Below are positions 1 to 12,285 of a stretch of DNA of 64,000 bases, in pieces. The stretch is from assembly GCA_023213395.1 (NCBI GenBank), contig CM041465.1, positions 17,298,001-17,362,000 on the forward strand, written 5' to 3'. The DNA comes from Cycas panzhihuaensis. Taxonomy: Eukaryota > Cycadophyta. The position numbers and the translations under genes were made by a program. Under the pieces are notes generated by a model. The model did not search any database, had not been told where the DNA came from, and worked only from the letters and a program-made list of their open reading frames with translations. The number at the start of each line of letters is the position of its first letter. Position 1 is the stretch's first letter.

Positions 1-640
1 AGGTTGGCTAGATTTCCAATGACTATGAGGAAAGGGTTATCTTTGAGATTTGGCAATAATACATGCTTCACATTTAAAGGGCTTAGAGGAGAGCTTAGGC
101 AAACCAAGAAGAGTGGCTTGTAGTTCTCTTAAATGATCAATTTTGATATGGCCCATATGAGCATGTCATAGGGCCACTTGGGACAACTTTTAAGGAGTTA
201 GGGTTGTTGTAAAAGTAAAGTCATCATCAACATAGTTGGCTTCAGAGGATGGTGAGCTAGTTAGGTGAAAAAGTTTGCCATAAAAAATGTTGGTCATAAC
301 CACAGCATTTGAAGGAGGGAGAATGACACAGAGAGTTTAATTATTTACAATTACACTTAGATCAAATCCATGAGAGATAAGGGTGGATAGGGAGAGAAGA
401 TTCTGCTTCAAAGAAAGAATATATAAAACATTAACAAGTGTAAAATCTAGAAGGCCTGAGAGTTTAAAGTAAACAATTCCAAGTCCTTCAATTAGCTAAG
501 ATGATTTTTCAGCCATGTGTACAACACCACGAACTTTAGAGTCAAAATCTTGAAAGAACTAGTCATGACAAATCATGTGTTATGTTTCTCCAATATCCAT
601 GATCTACGATGAAGTATTTAAGATGGCACTATTTGAAACT
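1..640 (-). pseudogene. Copia-1 protease and start of integrase region, partial and broken
   Basis: Downstream of gag on the minus strand, a degraded retropepsin site reads IMDIGET followed by a stop and HMICH (about 555-600). It is followed by VLYILSLKQNLLS (about 395-435), the conserved phrase just before the pre-integrase zinc domain of copia polyproteins. Stops occur in what should be Trp, Asp-linked and Gln positions. The rest of pol lies outside the window. No functional product is expected. Confidence 0.65.
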
Positions 641-839
641 CTAACTAGTGAAGGTAAAAGTGAATAAGCATAACCATAATGAGCCTCAATATACTTAGTG
701 GATCTATTAACAACATTTGATAAAGTGGTCCCAATTCTTTAAAGGTGTGCATGAGAAAATTACATTCCACTACAAGCATCTTCAAAAGAAGTATTATCAA
801 CATTATGTGCACCATGGCTCTATTGATAACTTGGTAGTT

Positions 840-1789
840 AGTGGTAGTTTTACAATTTTTGGTATAATGTCCTTTTCTATTACACCTTTGGCACACAATT
901 ACTTGATTTCTAGTCTAAGTATTGGGCTGGTTGGATTGTCTCTGATTACTGGATCTAGGTCCAAGTTGATTATTTTGGCCTTGTCCTTGAGACTGTTTTT
1001 GTTAGAGTTGAGGAGCATGTTGACTAAGAGGACATTGTCCTTGTTGTCTACCTCTTCCTCTTCCACAGGAATTACCACCTCTACGTGAGTATTGACCTTG
1101 ATTTTTGGTATAACAAAGATCTTCTTCCACTTCAAAAGTAGCATCAACTAGATTTGATATAGTGACAAAGTTGGTATCAAAGATCTTATCAAATTCAATG
1201 AACTTATCAGTAAGATCCTCAAAGTTTAGGGTCTTCAAAGTGCCACTAGATTGGAGATTTCCCAATAGATTTTTATAATATGGGATATGGAGAAATCCCA
1301 TGTAATGCATTGAGTTTTAAAATCTTTATCAATGGCTTGCTTGATTGGATGAAGGAGATTGATTATCTCACTTGTGTGTCCTTTCTACATTTTTAATTTG
1401 TTCATCTTCAGCACTAAGTGAACAAATTCTAAGTCTAATTTAGTGTTAACGTTCTTCTTAAAAACTTCAAGAACTTTCTATGTTATATCATGTATAGCTT
1501 CATCAATGAGATCATGTAAGGAATAATCAGTGACAAGCAGTATCCCTATACATATTTTATCATCATCAAGTTCCCATTGGTGTTTAGTTGCAGCTTTAGT
1601 GAGAGCAGTTGGAGCACCTCCTCCAGAAGCAGATGAGGTAGCTGTAGCTATAACAGATGGTGTAGGTTACAAGTGATCTCTTCATAGACCTTCATATTTT
1701 GTAGCATTTCTGATACTAGTGAATCACATATCCTAATTTTCTTTCCCTTTTAGAATGCAGTTTATATTTTGCTTGAACTGTGAAGACAT
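840..1789 (-). pseudogene. Copia-1 gag, degenerate
   Basis: Reading leftward from an ATG near 1789, a UBN2-type copia gag can be followed with frame changes. A helical region near 1500-1250 includes KLDLEFVHLVLKMNKLKM. It is followed by an Arg/Gly-rich RNA-binding tail (RRGGNSCGRGRGR, about 1040-1080) and one good zinc knuckle CQRCNRKGHYTKNC (about 853-894), which fits C-x2-C-x4-H-x4-C. In-frame stops replace Gln codons in several places. The protein would coat RNA in the virus-like particle. Identification of the knuckle is firm; the N-terminal part is weak. Confidence 0.7.
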
Positions 1790-3800
1790 GGTATCTTTTT
1801 AGAAGGGAAGAAATGAACAAGGGTCTATAAAAGTGATGGCAATAAATGACCAATCATTATTTACAAATGGAAAATGTAATGAAGTAGTGTAGTAGAAGGA
1901 AGAAGAAGTGAGAATGGTTGCTCAAAGATGAAGGGAGCAACTTAGAGAAAAGCTACCAACACTTGTGACAAATATTAACCTAATGCAGTAGGAATATAAG
2001 AAGCACTATGATAAAAATTGGCCACTAACACTTGTGGAAAATATTAACTTGATGCAGTAGGAATATGAGAAGCACTATGATTGTGATTATACTATGGATC
2101 ACTTTTTATAAATAAGTAAGTGATCAATATACAAGATTATAGGCCAATATAGAAGCTGACATCATTGGGTTTACACAACTTGAAACTCAAATGTAGGATG
2201 TGTAATCAACCCAATAATCTCTAACTCGTGTCTAACATGTAGTTGAGATTGTTGAAGGAATGCCTAGGCTTCTAGTAGAACTAATTTGGCCTTCACCTGT
2301 GATACCTATAATTGTACTTGGTGATGAAATCCAAGTCACAACGGAGCCCAGATACTCCCAATCCTTTCCCAGTTCACCAATGAGTAGCTATATACCTCCT
2401 CTAAAGAGTGGTATGTGCATACCCATGGCTATTATGGATATTGGATTGGATATATTTTAATCTTGTATTAAAGTTTCGTTTTCCCAACTGGTTATTAGGA
2501 TGATCCCTGATTGAAGCACGATGGTATGGCTAACCAAACCTCACCAATATTTTGATTTAGTCCAGTCCCAACTTGAAATCCACACCTCCTTTATGGCACA
2601 ACATTCTACTAACCAAGGTATCTCAACCTTGGTGAGTGTGTGAATAGGTACAAGATGATAGAAAATAGCATACGTGATGTGTTCTTTTTAGGAAGAGTGA
2701 AAAGATTATCGAATTACATCAAACGTACATTTAACTGAAAATAGAATGCTTACTTGGAGTGATTACTTGAAGTGTCTTTAGAGTGCTTTCTTTGAGTGAT
2801 TTTAGAGTGATGAAATGAAATGCTAATAAGTGAGTGAGGACACTAGATATTGCTCTAATCCAGGTGTTTTTTTCTCACTTTTACAATGCCCTTTTAAGCC
2901 TTATAAAAAGAAGGAAGAAATTTTCTTCACTTTTTTTTGTTAATACAAAAGAAAGTAGTCTTCACTAAATTAGCAATAACTTTCTCCCATGATGTTGAAA
3001 TGGAGTGCTAGTTTTTGTGCTATAAACTAGACTCAGAGCTTCATCTTTAGGAAGTGGAATCAGGTCCAAATGAGTTCTAGAATGTTTTTGGCAACCCCAC
3101 AAAGTTAAGAAATTATATTTTTCAAGAATTCATACTAAAAAACCATTATTCACTAAAACAACAATAACTTCCGCATAAGACATCCAAATTGGGTGCCAAT
3201 TTTTTTAATGGAAAGTAGACTTAAAGCCTCATATTTGACAATTAGAATCACATCAATTGGAGCTTTGTAGAAGATTTTGAAGACCTATGAAGTTTAGCAA
3301 TCAAATTGTATTTCTGTAGAAATTTTAGCTTACTAATATCTCATTAAAACATGATACGATATGAAATTTCCATCATTTTTTTATTACTAGGATCCCAATA
3401 TGAGAAAGGTGAGAGCATATATTATGGATATTTTAAATGAATTAAAATTCTTAAAAAAAAAAGGGTAAAACCTCCCCTTACAATCATTCTTCTAAATACT
3501 GGAAAAATTTTGGCAGCATTTCCCCTTGTTAAATGGACAAAAAGAGGGAAAAGAAAAAGAATAATGAGATGACATGAATGGCCACCAAAGGATTAGAATC
3601 CTTGGGCCTTACAACTCCTTGTATTATGCTTCCAAACCTATAAAATATATATGGAAAGCAAATAATATAAAATATGCTATCATAATAACTTGAAAATATT
3701 TCTAAATCCACTTTCACAATCTCCTTCACCACATGGATTGTGGGGGAGAAGGAAGTGATGGCTCCATTACAAGTATAAGTGAGGAATATGAAGGAAGGAA
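1790..3800 (-). other. Copia-1 leader, with degenerate tandem units
   Basis: No coding region can be supported here. From about 2960 to 3400 the sequence repeats a degenerate unit of roughly 180-190 bases. Each unit contains a phrase like 'caataact..c.cat..gacatc' followed by a T-run and 'agactcaaagc'. Short open frames such as that at 2260-2460 have no recognisable motif. A leader of 2 kb is long for a copia element, so an unrecognised insertion may be hidden here. Confidence 0.4.
1952..2089. repeat. 69-bp tandem duplication
   Basis: Two head-to-tail copies (1952-2020 and 2021-2089) share 'aacacttgtg.aaatattaac' and 'atgcagtaggaatat.agaag'. They differ by scattered point changes. The repeat lies upstream of the Copia-1 gag start on the minus strand. 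Confidence 0.75.
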
Positions 3801-3812
3801 GCTCTAATACCA
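3801..3812 (-). other. Copia-1 primer binding site, initiator Met type
   Basis: The minus strand reads TGGTATTAGAGC. This is the usual plant copia PBS complementary to tRNA-Met(i), with one C to T change. It sets the orientation of the element and the inner edge of its LTR. Confidence 0.65.
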
Positions 3813-3814
3813 CA

Positions 3815-4122
3815 TGAAAAGAGTGGATCTATCCTTCATCTCCATGCACTAAATACAAAGGAAAACATAGGAGCAAGAGAGACTTAAGAGAAAGAAAGTA
3901 GCTCTTACAAAATGGGGAGGTAAGAATGAATCTCCTCCATTAAGCTTTTACTTTTATATTGAGATAGGGAGCATTAGAGTTAGGTGAAATGAAATTATAC
4001 ATAATGCACATGGAAGTACATTTCACTTAAGTGATCTAATTTAAAGTTCACTTAAGACCCTTTTTAGAAATAATCAACTAATGTAATGACCTTGTGATAT
4101 TAACCCTTTCCACTGTTTTAGC
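3815..4122 (-). repeat. Copia-1 5' LTR (single copy seen)
   Basis: On the minus strand the segment starts TGCTAAAACAGTGG at 4122 and ends TTCA at 3815, two bases before a primer binding site. A minus-strand TATA-like run (ATATAAAAG) lies near 3950-3958. There is no partner LTR in the window, so both ends are inferred. Confidence 0.55.
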
Positions 4123-6091
4123 ATGATGTGATCCCTAACAACCCATTTAGGCCTGATCATCATCCTTGTTCATCGCTTGTCTCTTATTGGGGCCTTGTTA
4201 CCACCTCTTTTTAGCTTCTTATGGTCCCACTAGCTCTTAAAATGCCCTAGATGCCTTAACAATTCATCATTGTGCCTTCCCAGGGTCTAGGACCCCCCTT
4301 TTGGGAGCTTCCTAGGCTCCCCTTCTGCTTTTACCTCATTTTGAGTGCACCATTACAAATTCTTTAGTACTGTAATAAATTATGTGGTACTATAAAGTTT
4401 ACTGTGATGGGACTATTCACCCTTATATTTTTACTTAGCCATAGCCAATTTTGCATTAAATGCAAAATTAACACGTGGTGCTAGGCTATTTCCCACCCAA
4501 GGTGAGCCCTAATCACTTGTTAGATTTGGGTTGGGTTTAAAAACCCAAATTTTGGCTTATTCTTCCTCTTCTTTCCTTTCCTCTCTTAGAAAATTTCTGA
4601 AAAGAAAGCTCTCTCCTTCTGTTACCTATTCTTCACTCCTGCCTCCTCTTTCCTTAGGGTAAAAGCTTGAGTTACAGGTCTATAACAGTAGGTTTTAGTT
4701 AGATCCTCCTCTCAAGAACTCCATCAAATTGCTGGCATCAAGTTTTGTTTGTAGGTTATACTCTCTTCTTACACCGTTGTAGGGATTTCTTAGCTATTCT
4801 CCAAGGGAAACCCTTCTCCCAACCACCACACAAGGTAAAATTATCTCAAACTAATTTTAGCAGGTATTTCAGACCTACATATCATCCCTTTCCTTTAACA
4901 AAAGAGGTTCCTTACTTGTTTATTCAGTTTGCTTTATGAAACCATTTCACACATCTCTATTCTAGAAGGTAAACCCTTCCTTTTCCTTGGCTTGTTTCCT
5001 CGCACCTTGAGGTTTCTCTTAGGTCCCAATTAAGGAGGTTGAGAGAAAAAGATGCAGTAATGAGAGAAATAAGTTCCTGGCTAGGGTTCTGACCCTCTTG
5101 GCCATCTCCTCTAGGGCAGCCCCCTACTCTTTGCTCTTTTTCTCTCCCTATACCCCTCTTCTACACCTAGAAACCCTTGAGGGAGGGAACCCTATCGATT
5201 GTAGCATTAGCAGTAGCTTGCAATACCTACAACTAACTTATGTACCTTCATGTAGTCTAATCTTTTGTAATAGTTCCTTGTGGTTTACATAGTCTTATCT
5301 TTACTTTTATAAATCTTATAAAACTTGCATATCATAACTTTTACAACATTTGCAACTTTTACAAATTTTGTAACATTCTCCATACACAAAATTTATTGCC
5401 TTTTCTACTATTTACAAACCTTGGCTTCTTTCTTGATCCACTAGTTTGAGTGCTTAGATACATGGAGGCATCTCACTTAGAGGGTTAGCCATTTTAAGGC
5501 TACCTTTTTTTCCTCATTTCACCCCCCTTTTCCCATAATCATTAGAGCATTTCACATGCATTCTAAGTAAAGTTAACATTGCATATGGTGCTTATTTAAA
5601 AGTTATTTGTATAAGATCACTTTTTTTTTAATTTTGATAAGCATATATGCATGTTTTCTCCCATGTATATCTAGTGCCCTTGGGAAAGGGTAAGTAACTT
5701 GTTATGCAGGTTTCACCTTTTTGGAGTAAGCAAAGGTCTTCGCAAAAGGGACACACATCTCTTTCATTATCATTACATTATTTCAAACTTTCTTTATGAG
5801 AAATACTTTTCCTTTAGGTTCTTTCTGTATTTTGTCTTTGTGTAAGGTAAGGAAGCCCTACCAATATTCCTCCCACAACACCAATCATGATAAGGAGCGC
5901 TACCCAGATAAGAGTAAATCGTGAGAAAAGAGAAAGGGGCCACTACACCAACCATCCTGGTTCCAAGTGCACTCTTTTTTACCCTATATTCTTGCTCACT
6001 CCTCTCTCCTTTACTCCCAAGGAAGGAAAAAAAAAAAGAAAAGGTTGTTTATGTTTTGTTACTGTAGATTATTTGGCTTGCTTATGTAGGG
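4123..6091 (+). repeat. TAT-1 5' LTR, segment 1
   Basis: This segment aligns by eye with positions from about 30103 onward of the TAT-2 5' LTR. Shared landmarks are 'gggtctagga.cccccctttt.gggagct', the GGTACC-like palindrome cluster (4345-4415), 'cccaaggtgagccctaat' and 'tgcccttgggaaaggg'. It ends at the TSD TAGGG (6087-6091), where Copia-2 inserted. The first 300 or so bases of the LTR are lost to the left, beyond Copia-1. Open frames in it, for example at 4745-4939 and 5887-6129, do not align with any known protein family and are taken as chance. Confidence 0.8.
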
Positions 6092-6449
6092 TGTTAGCAT
6101 GGCAATTAATTATTAAGCCACTTAATTAATATTAATGTGGTTTAATTATGTGAAAGGGTGTGAGCCAATAGGTGCAATTTATTCAGAGGATCACAACCCT
6201 AAACGGGTGACACCTCTTGGAGAGTATATATGCCTTAAGGCCTTGTGTATTCTATATCGAAGTTCATTATGAAATAATCAACGATCTCTTGAGGATCCTT
6301 TTGTGGTGAGTTTTTTCCCAAAAGGGTTTTCTCACGTATATCCTATATTCTATGCATGTCTTCTATGTATATTTTCCTTATGCTTGCTGTGTATAGTTAA
6401 AAGATCCTTCGGATGGAAACACATGTGTATGTTTTCATATTCCCGAATA
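6092..6449 (+). repeat. Copia-2 5' LTR
   Basis: The LTR starts TGTTAGCATGG and ends CCCGAATA, where the terminal C has mutated to T compared with the 3' LTR. A TATA-like 'gagtatatatgcc' lies near 6219-6231, followed by the likely R/U5 part. It is collinear with 28634-28991 over 358 bases with few changes. Confidence 0.93.
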
Positions 6450-6463
6450 TGGTATTAGAGCAG
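6450..6463 (+). other. Copia-2 primer binding site
   Basis: The sequence TGGTATTAGAGCAG follows the LTR directly. It is the Met(i)-type PBS with one C to T change. Confidence 0.85.
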
Positions 6464-7948
6464 TAGGGTCTTGCACAACTGAAGCTTGACAGTGAGTGGG
6501 GCGGTGGAATCGTTGGTTACTGTGTAACGCCATCTGACCTAAGTTGAGTCTTGAGGGTCCATCAACCCCAAAGATCATGCGTACAGTACGTAAAAATCAA
6601 TGGTTGTTGGAGCAATGGAGATCACTATTTGATAGAGTGTAAGGATTATTAGAGTCTATATTCAGGCGTGAAGACCACCTTGGTGGTTGGAGTTAGCCCG
6701 TTTGGGGTTATCTGAAGATGATTGATGATCTATTGAGGTGATTCAAATGTTCAGAACATGTACTCATGGTTATTCGGCGATATTAAGGATAGCCCTCTTT
6801 CCATACAAGTAAGTTTGGGGTATTCCCACTCAAAGCACTATAAAACTCAATAAAAATAAAGCTTCTTCTGGTGTTACCTTTGTTAGTCTATATAAGGAAG
6901 ATATTAGAGTCTTTTTGGACATTTTTTAGTCCTTTATACTGAGATTAAGAGAAGTACATAGTAGTATAAGGCATCTTTCATTGAAAATTTTAAGTTGTAG
7001 TGTATCTATCTGTGGGTATATGACCCCATATCTACACTGAAAACACACTTTTGAGCTGACATCTTGGTGTTGTTAAGTTGTTGGGTTGTTTGTGTGACTT
7101 GTTGATATGTGTGTACATTAAATAAAGGTTGTAAAACTATTCTAAAGCTATTTTTAGTGCCTCAGATGATGGCTGAGTGCGTTTTGATGTGATTGGAGAG
7201 TGGCTAGGCAGATTTAGGACTGGTTGGGTGCTCTTTATGACTGTCTAGGACTAGCTAAGTTATTTTCTTAGCATCTGAGCACCTTTAGAAGTTGGCTAGG
7301 TCATTTTCAAGGGGGTTGTTTGCTTATTAAGGTCTGATTTGGTGTTGATCTAAGGAGGCTAGGCGTATTTCCTCTTAGCTAGGTGCTTTGTGTGCTAGTT
7401 TGTTGATAACTGGGGCTGTTTAGAGGCTATCCAAGTACTTAGCAAACATGTCTTGGCTGCGTTGAAGCCTTACCAGCTGTATGGATGATATAGACCACTT
7501 AGTGATAATGCATATAGCAGTAGGGTGTGTTGAACAGCCATGCCCCTCTCCTCAAGTAGTGTGACTTTTGGAGGATACTTAAGCATGTGACTTAAGTTAA
7601 AAAGGCATAAGTTCCTTGAAAAGTCATTACTTTTGGAATATGCCTTTTAGCATATTCCAATCTCAATTCAAATTTATAAAATCCCTTTGAACCATTGATG
7701 CACATCAATAGTGAGAGATACTTGATGTGTCCTTGAGCCATTTTAAGTGCAAATCAAGGAGTTTTTTTTGTGATTTTTTTAACTTGGAGACTATGCACCA
7801 TCATCATATAGAGGTGTCTTTGTTCTAGAGCACATGTTTTTAGCTATTTTGAAGTGTCGATTATGATATTTAATGGCTATTTAAGGTCATTTATTGATGG
7901 ATAAGAGGAGACAAATAGTCAAGGGCTCACTTAACGTGGGTGTAATTC
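6464..7948 (+). other. Copia-2 leader, no gene
   Basis: This 1.5-kb untranslated region has no supportable gene. From about 7150 to 7460 the sequence loosely repeats 'gctagg..tttaggactgg' phrases and may be a decayed low-complexity repeat. Nothing else was recognised. Confidence 0.5.
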
Positions 7949-8890
7949 GTGTTGGGTCCCTTTAGAAGCATTCTTATGAGGCAAGGGAGGTCACAAGGGT
8001 GCATTTTCATCTTTAATACATCAATTTGGTGTTGTGTGCTTCACACTATAGCCTGTCGTTTGAGATGGAGAAGTTTCAGTGAATGGAAGGCTAATATAGA
8101 GCTTATTTTGATGGTGAACCAACTATGGGGAATCACTAAGGCGAAGCTTGTTTCAATCCTACTTGACCATAAGGAGCGTATCAAACTTGAAGAGAAGCAA
8201 TATATGGCCATTGGATTACTGAAACTCTCACTGGCATGAGACCAGAGGGCTCTAGTTCACAATCTAGATGACCCAGCTGAGATTTGGACAAAGTTGTATG
8301 ACACTTTTAAGAAGAAGAAGACAAATAGGCATCTTGCTCTGATGTTGGAACTACTCAATTCAAAAGTTGAAGATGAGAATAATATCAACTCCTACCTGAA
8401 TTAAATAACCAACTTGAAGAACAAGCTAGAAGAGTTAAAGCAGAACTTGATCGATGATGTGCTCTTCTTTGCGATAATCATGTCAAAACTACCAGCTGCG
8501 TTCGCCACATTCCAGACCATTTACAGTAGAGACGAAGTGATGGAGGCATAAACTTTTGATGGGTTCAAAAACCTAATTCTAGCAGAGGATGCCAAGCTCA
8601 AACATCATGGTTTGCTTGGAGGTTCTAGTTCAAGTCAGGCCTTAGCCATGAAATCTCAAAGGAAGAAGGCCCCTAAGGAGGAGAAGATCATACAACAGTC
8701 TGGAGAAAGCTCTCAAGACAAGAAGAAGTTTAATGGAAAGTGCAATTACTATAAGAAGGATGGTCATTGCAAGAAGAACTATTAGTTCAAACGTCGTGAG
8801 AAACGTAAAGATAAGCAGGATGATAAAGGAAAGAGTGTTGCTACTTATTGCGTCCAAGCACAGACCTTGTTAGCTGAAATGGATTAGAGA
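7949..8890 (+). pseudogene. Copia-2 gag, with stops
   Basis: A UBN2-type gag can be read in one frame. The N-terminal domain includes SFSEWKANIELILMVNQLWG (about 8074-8133), followed by helices containing IWTKLYDTFKKKKTNRHLAL and INNLKNKLEELKQNLIDD-like sequence. A lysine-rich linker leads to a zinc knuckle CNYYKKDGHCKKNY (about 8742-8783). The second Cys and the last Cys of the knuckle are both Tyr, so metal binding would be lost. Stops near 8239, 8402, 8550 and 8784 break the frame, mostly at positions explained by C to T or G to A changes. Its role would be particle assembly and RNA packaging. Confidence 0.85.
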
Positions 8891-10100
8891 GACTATTGGG
8901 TACTCAATTCTAGAGTGCAGAAGCACATCTCTTACTAGAGGAAGAACTTTCATACGTTGAAAGCAAATCAAAGTGGTACTGAGATCGTTCTTAGAGATGC
9001 TCACGTGTTGCCGGTTGATGGTATCAGCGAAGTTTCCATTGTAGGAGGCAAGTTTTTTGGGGCATATTATATACCCAAGATGCAGTTAAACCTTCTGCCT
9101 TCTTGGGAGATCTGTAAACAAGGTATGAAAGTGGATCTCTATGATGATAAGTGCCTAATAAAGGACCCAAAACAAAACTCTATTGTCATAGCTATCGGGA
9201 ACATCAAGGACAACTTCTAGGTGTTTAAAAAGTTTCAATCTTAGAAGAAGTCCTATGCCTTTGTTGCTAGTACGGATGATGAAAGTAAACTGTGGCATAA
9301 TCACCTTGGGAACCTTAATTACAAGAGTATTGCACTACTGAAGAGGTTGAAGATGATGGAAGGACTACCATCAGTTTCCTGCTCAAATAGTGTATGCGAA
9401 GGATGCATGTATGGAAAGCATCACTGCTATCCTTTTACTCGAGATGATGCTTGGAAAGCCAAGGAGAAGCTGGAGCTTGTGCACTCAGACATTATGGGAC
9501 CACTCCCAAACCCTTCAATATTACGAGCCCGATATACACTTGTGTTTATGGATGATTACACCAGGAAAGCCTGGGTTTATTTTCTCAAGGACAAGTCAGA
9601 TATATTTGATTACTTTTGTGATTGGAAAGTGATGGTTGAAAATGAAAGTGATAAGAAAATAAAAATTTTACGAAGTGATAAGGAATACGACAATCATGCG
9701 CTTAATCAGTTCTACCACAACCATGGTATAAAGTGGGAGTTTACAGTCCCGTATATCCCACAACAGAATAGAGTTGCTGAAAGAAAGAAACATATCATGA
9801 TGGAGATGGTGAGGTGTATGGTGCATGCTAAAAACCTACCACTGAAGTTTTAGGCAGAAGCTGTGGCAACTATTCTTTATATTTTAAACAGGGTGCCCAC
9901 TCAGGCAGTTTGCAGCATGACCCCCAAAGAAATATGGACTGGTCAAAAGCCTACCATTAGCCATTTGAGAATGTTTGGGTGTATAGTGTACGGCCACATC
10001 CCTGATGATACCCATAAGAAGCTGGATTGAAAGAGTCTAAAGTGCATATTCATGGGGTATTGCACGGAGAACAAAGCCTACGAACTATGGGATCCATAGG
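8891..10100 (+). pseudogene. Copia-2 protease and integrase, broken
   Basis: The frame continues from gag. The protease site is destroyed (LNSRVQKHIS near 8910-8940), but the domain end IPKMQLNLLP is clear. The integrase has its zinc domain (LWHNHLGN at about 9290-9313 and CEGCMYGKHH at about 9395-9424). The core has the first catalytic Asp in HSDIMGP (9488-9490) and the catalytic Glu in RVAERKK (9779-9781). Stops occur at about 9219, 9241, 9851 and 10027. The reading ends at YELWDP, where Gypsy-1 has inserted in the phrase that normally joins integrase to the reverse transcriptase linker. Confidence 0.9.
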
Positions 10101-11150
10101 TGATCCAGGAGGATCTACCATATGTTTACAGGATGCGGAAAATGCTAGGCATTGGCATAACTAACAGAGATATGGCTAAATGGTATCAAAATTCTATGAA
10201 ATTTTGTTTAAAGGGATAAGACACATCCCACTAGATGTGTACAAAAGGTGGGGTTCAGAAAATATCATTTGATTAGAGTTCAAGCCTTGTCTTTGCATAA
10301 AAATTAATCCCACTACCGAAAAAATAGAAAATATATATTATAATTATATGAATAGAAACATAGCCAAATGACATCCAAATTAGCTAAAATTTTGAGGAAG
10401 ATGAGGATACATACGTTCCTATACGTGTACCAAATTTGAGCTGAATTTGAGTCTGTTAAGGTCAGTTACAATCTACAACTTTTAAGAATTGCATGAAGGC
10501 CACTTGGACAGCAGAAAAACAGCAAATACATATTATTATTAAATGAATAAAAATGCAGTCAAATGACATCCAAATGAGCTGAAAATTTGAGGAAGATGAG
10601 GGGACATGCGTTCCTATGTGTGTACCAAATTTGAGATAAATTGGAGTACGTTAAGAGCTATTACAAGCTACAAATTTTTAAGAATTGTATGAAGGCCACT
10701 TGGACAACATGCATTCTGGTGGTTAGTGATTATACTTGCATGATTGCCACTTGTTAAACATGCAATTCAGGTTTCTTTCTATAAATTGAGCCCTTCTATA
10801 GGTTGGAGAGGTGGTTCTTGGAGACTTGACTTGGGAAGCATCCTTGGAGAAGCATTTGGAGGGTTTGAGTCCCCCTTATGGTATAATTGTAACATTTATT
10901 CCTTGTAATTTTACCATTCTTTTGCTAGTTGATTTCTCCACCATTAAATGGAGATTTTCATGGTTTAATAAAAGTATTACTCCTCATACGCTTTGGATCA
11001 ATGTCAAGAATAATTGATTTGGTGTAGAATTTTCCTTTCATGGGCTCATTGTTGTTTTGATGTTATTGAGTTTTCTACACTAACTCCCGTGATCTCAAGG
11101 AGGAAAGGTTGATAATTGATTTCTTCACCAACTAAGCTCTTTTGGGATCA
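10101..11150 (+). repeat. Gypsy-1 5' LTR
   Basis: It starts TGATCCAGGAGG and ends TTGGGATCA. It is collinear with 25617-26670. It contains two tandem units of about 196 bp, annotated separately. A short promoter-like stretch 'tctataaattgagccc' lies near 10778-10794. Confidence 0.93.
10320..10712 (+). repeat. Two 196-bp tandem units in the Gypsy-1 5' LTR
   Basis: The phrase 'caaatgacatccaaat' occurs near 10365 and again near 10561, and 'tgaaggccacttggaca' near 10494 and 10690. This gives a period of about 196 bases. The same pair is present in the 3' LTR (about 25840-26232), so the duplication preceded insertion. Confidence 0.85.
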
Positions 11151-11155
11151 TATTT

Positions 11156-11167
11156 TGGTATCGAGCC
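11156..11167 (+). other. Gypsy-1 primer binding site
   Basis: TGGTATCGAGCC lies five bases inside the LTR end. It matches the Met(i)-type PBS with one change. Confidence 0.75.
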
Positions 11168-11191
11168 TCGATCTTTGTTGTAGGGACTTGA

Positions 11192-12285
11192 ATGGTACAA
11201 ACAAGGAAAGGATACAAAGAGAAAGGTGAAGACTTTCTTGTGTTGCAATCACCAAGAAGACAAAGAAAGAATCCAAGCACCATGGTCAAAAAGAAGATGG
11301 GGAAATTAGATTTGAAAGGCTTGAGAAGAACGTCGAAGCCTTGATGCAAATGATGACCCACCTTCTACCTCTAGCCAAAGGAAAAGGCAAAGAGAAGGAA
11401 TTTGAAGGAGGATCCACATATGACCACGAACATGAAGAGGAAGAGGAGGAGACCTTAAAGCACTCTTTTGAAGAAAGCAAGGGTACTTCATCTCATCAAC
11501 CCTTCAAGGTGGAGGCAAAGTTGGATATTCCAACTTATGATGGAGAGGTAAATGCTGAAAAGTTGGACCATTGGTTGGATCAACTTGAAACCTACTTCAC
11601 AATCTATGCTTATAGTAATGCTCAAAAGCTTTCATTTGCTAGGCTCAAGTTGTCTAAACATGCATTGACATGGTGGAATGCATATTTAAAGACTCATGAT
11701 GTATCTTCTTTTTCATGGAGGGATTTTAAGAAAATAATAAAGAAGCAATTCTACCCCATAGGTCATGAGGAAGACCAATGGGTCACTTGGCAATATTTAC
11801 GCCAAGGGAGAGGTGTAAGTGTCCAAGACTATACTTCTTTATTTTTTAGGCATGGCATGCTACTTGGTATTAATATGGATGAACATGTCACTCTTATGAA
11901 ATTCATTGGAGGATTACATGAATACATAAGGAAGGAACTAAGGCTTTTTAAGGTTCAATCCATTGGAGAGGCAAGTAGGATGGCTATGGCAATAGAAAGT
12001 AAAATCAAGAAATCTACATTCATGTCTAAAGATTCTACTTTTACTTCTAATAAGTATGAAAAGAATCCTAAATGGCACTCATCAAAAAGGCAAGAAGGAA
12101 AGAAGAAAAGAACTAATTTTGTTAAAAGTTCTAACTATTGTGAGCATTGTGATATTAGTGGTCATATTACAAAGAAAGTGTTGGAAGTTGCATCCGTAAC
12201 TAAAAGCCAAGCATATCAAGGATATGGAATTAAGAAAGAAGGAAAAAGGAAAGCACTACTTTCTCGAGGTGGAGATTCAAAGTGA
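11192..12285 (+). pseudogene. Gypsy-1 gag, frameshifted
   Basis: The likely start is MVQTRKG at 11192, a common opening for plant gypsy gag. A frameshift near 11300 moves the reading into the long frame that ends at 12285. The Retrotrans_gag core runs from about residue 50 of that frame (IPTYDGEVNAEKLDHWLDQL) through LTWWNAYL and FKKIIKKQFYP to YIRKELRLF. A lysine-rich tail leads to a damaged zinc knuckle, YCEHCDISGHITKK (about 12139-12180), where the fourth ligand is missing. Gag would form the particle shell. The capsid core is otherwise well preserved over about 310 residues. Confidence 0.9.

Larger units (their letters stand above)
1..4122 (-). mobile_element. Copia-1, partial Ty1/copia element (minus strand)
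   Basis: This copia element reads from right to left. Its 5' LTR is at 3815-4122, a Met-type primer binding site at 3801-3812, a long leader follows, gag starts near 1789, and the pol polyprotein begins below about 640. The window starts inside the protease/integrase region, so reverse transcriptase and the 3' LTR lie to the left. It appears to have inserted in the TAT-1 LTR, because TAT LTR sequence resumes exactly at 4123 while the first 300 or so bases of that LTR are missing from the window. The LTR boundaries are inferred from TG..CA ends and the PBS, since the second LTR is not visible. Confidence 0.75.
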
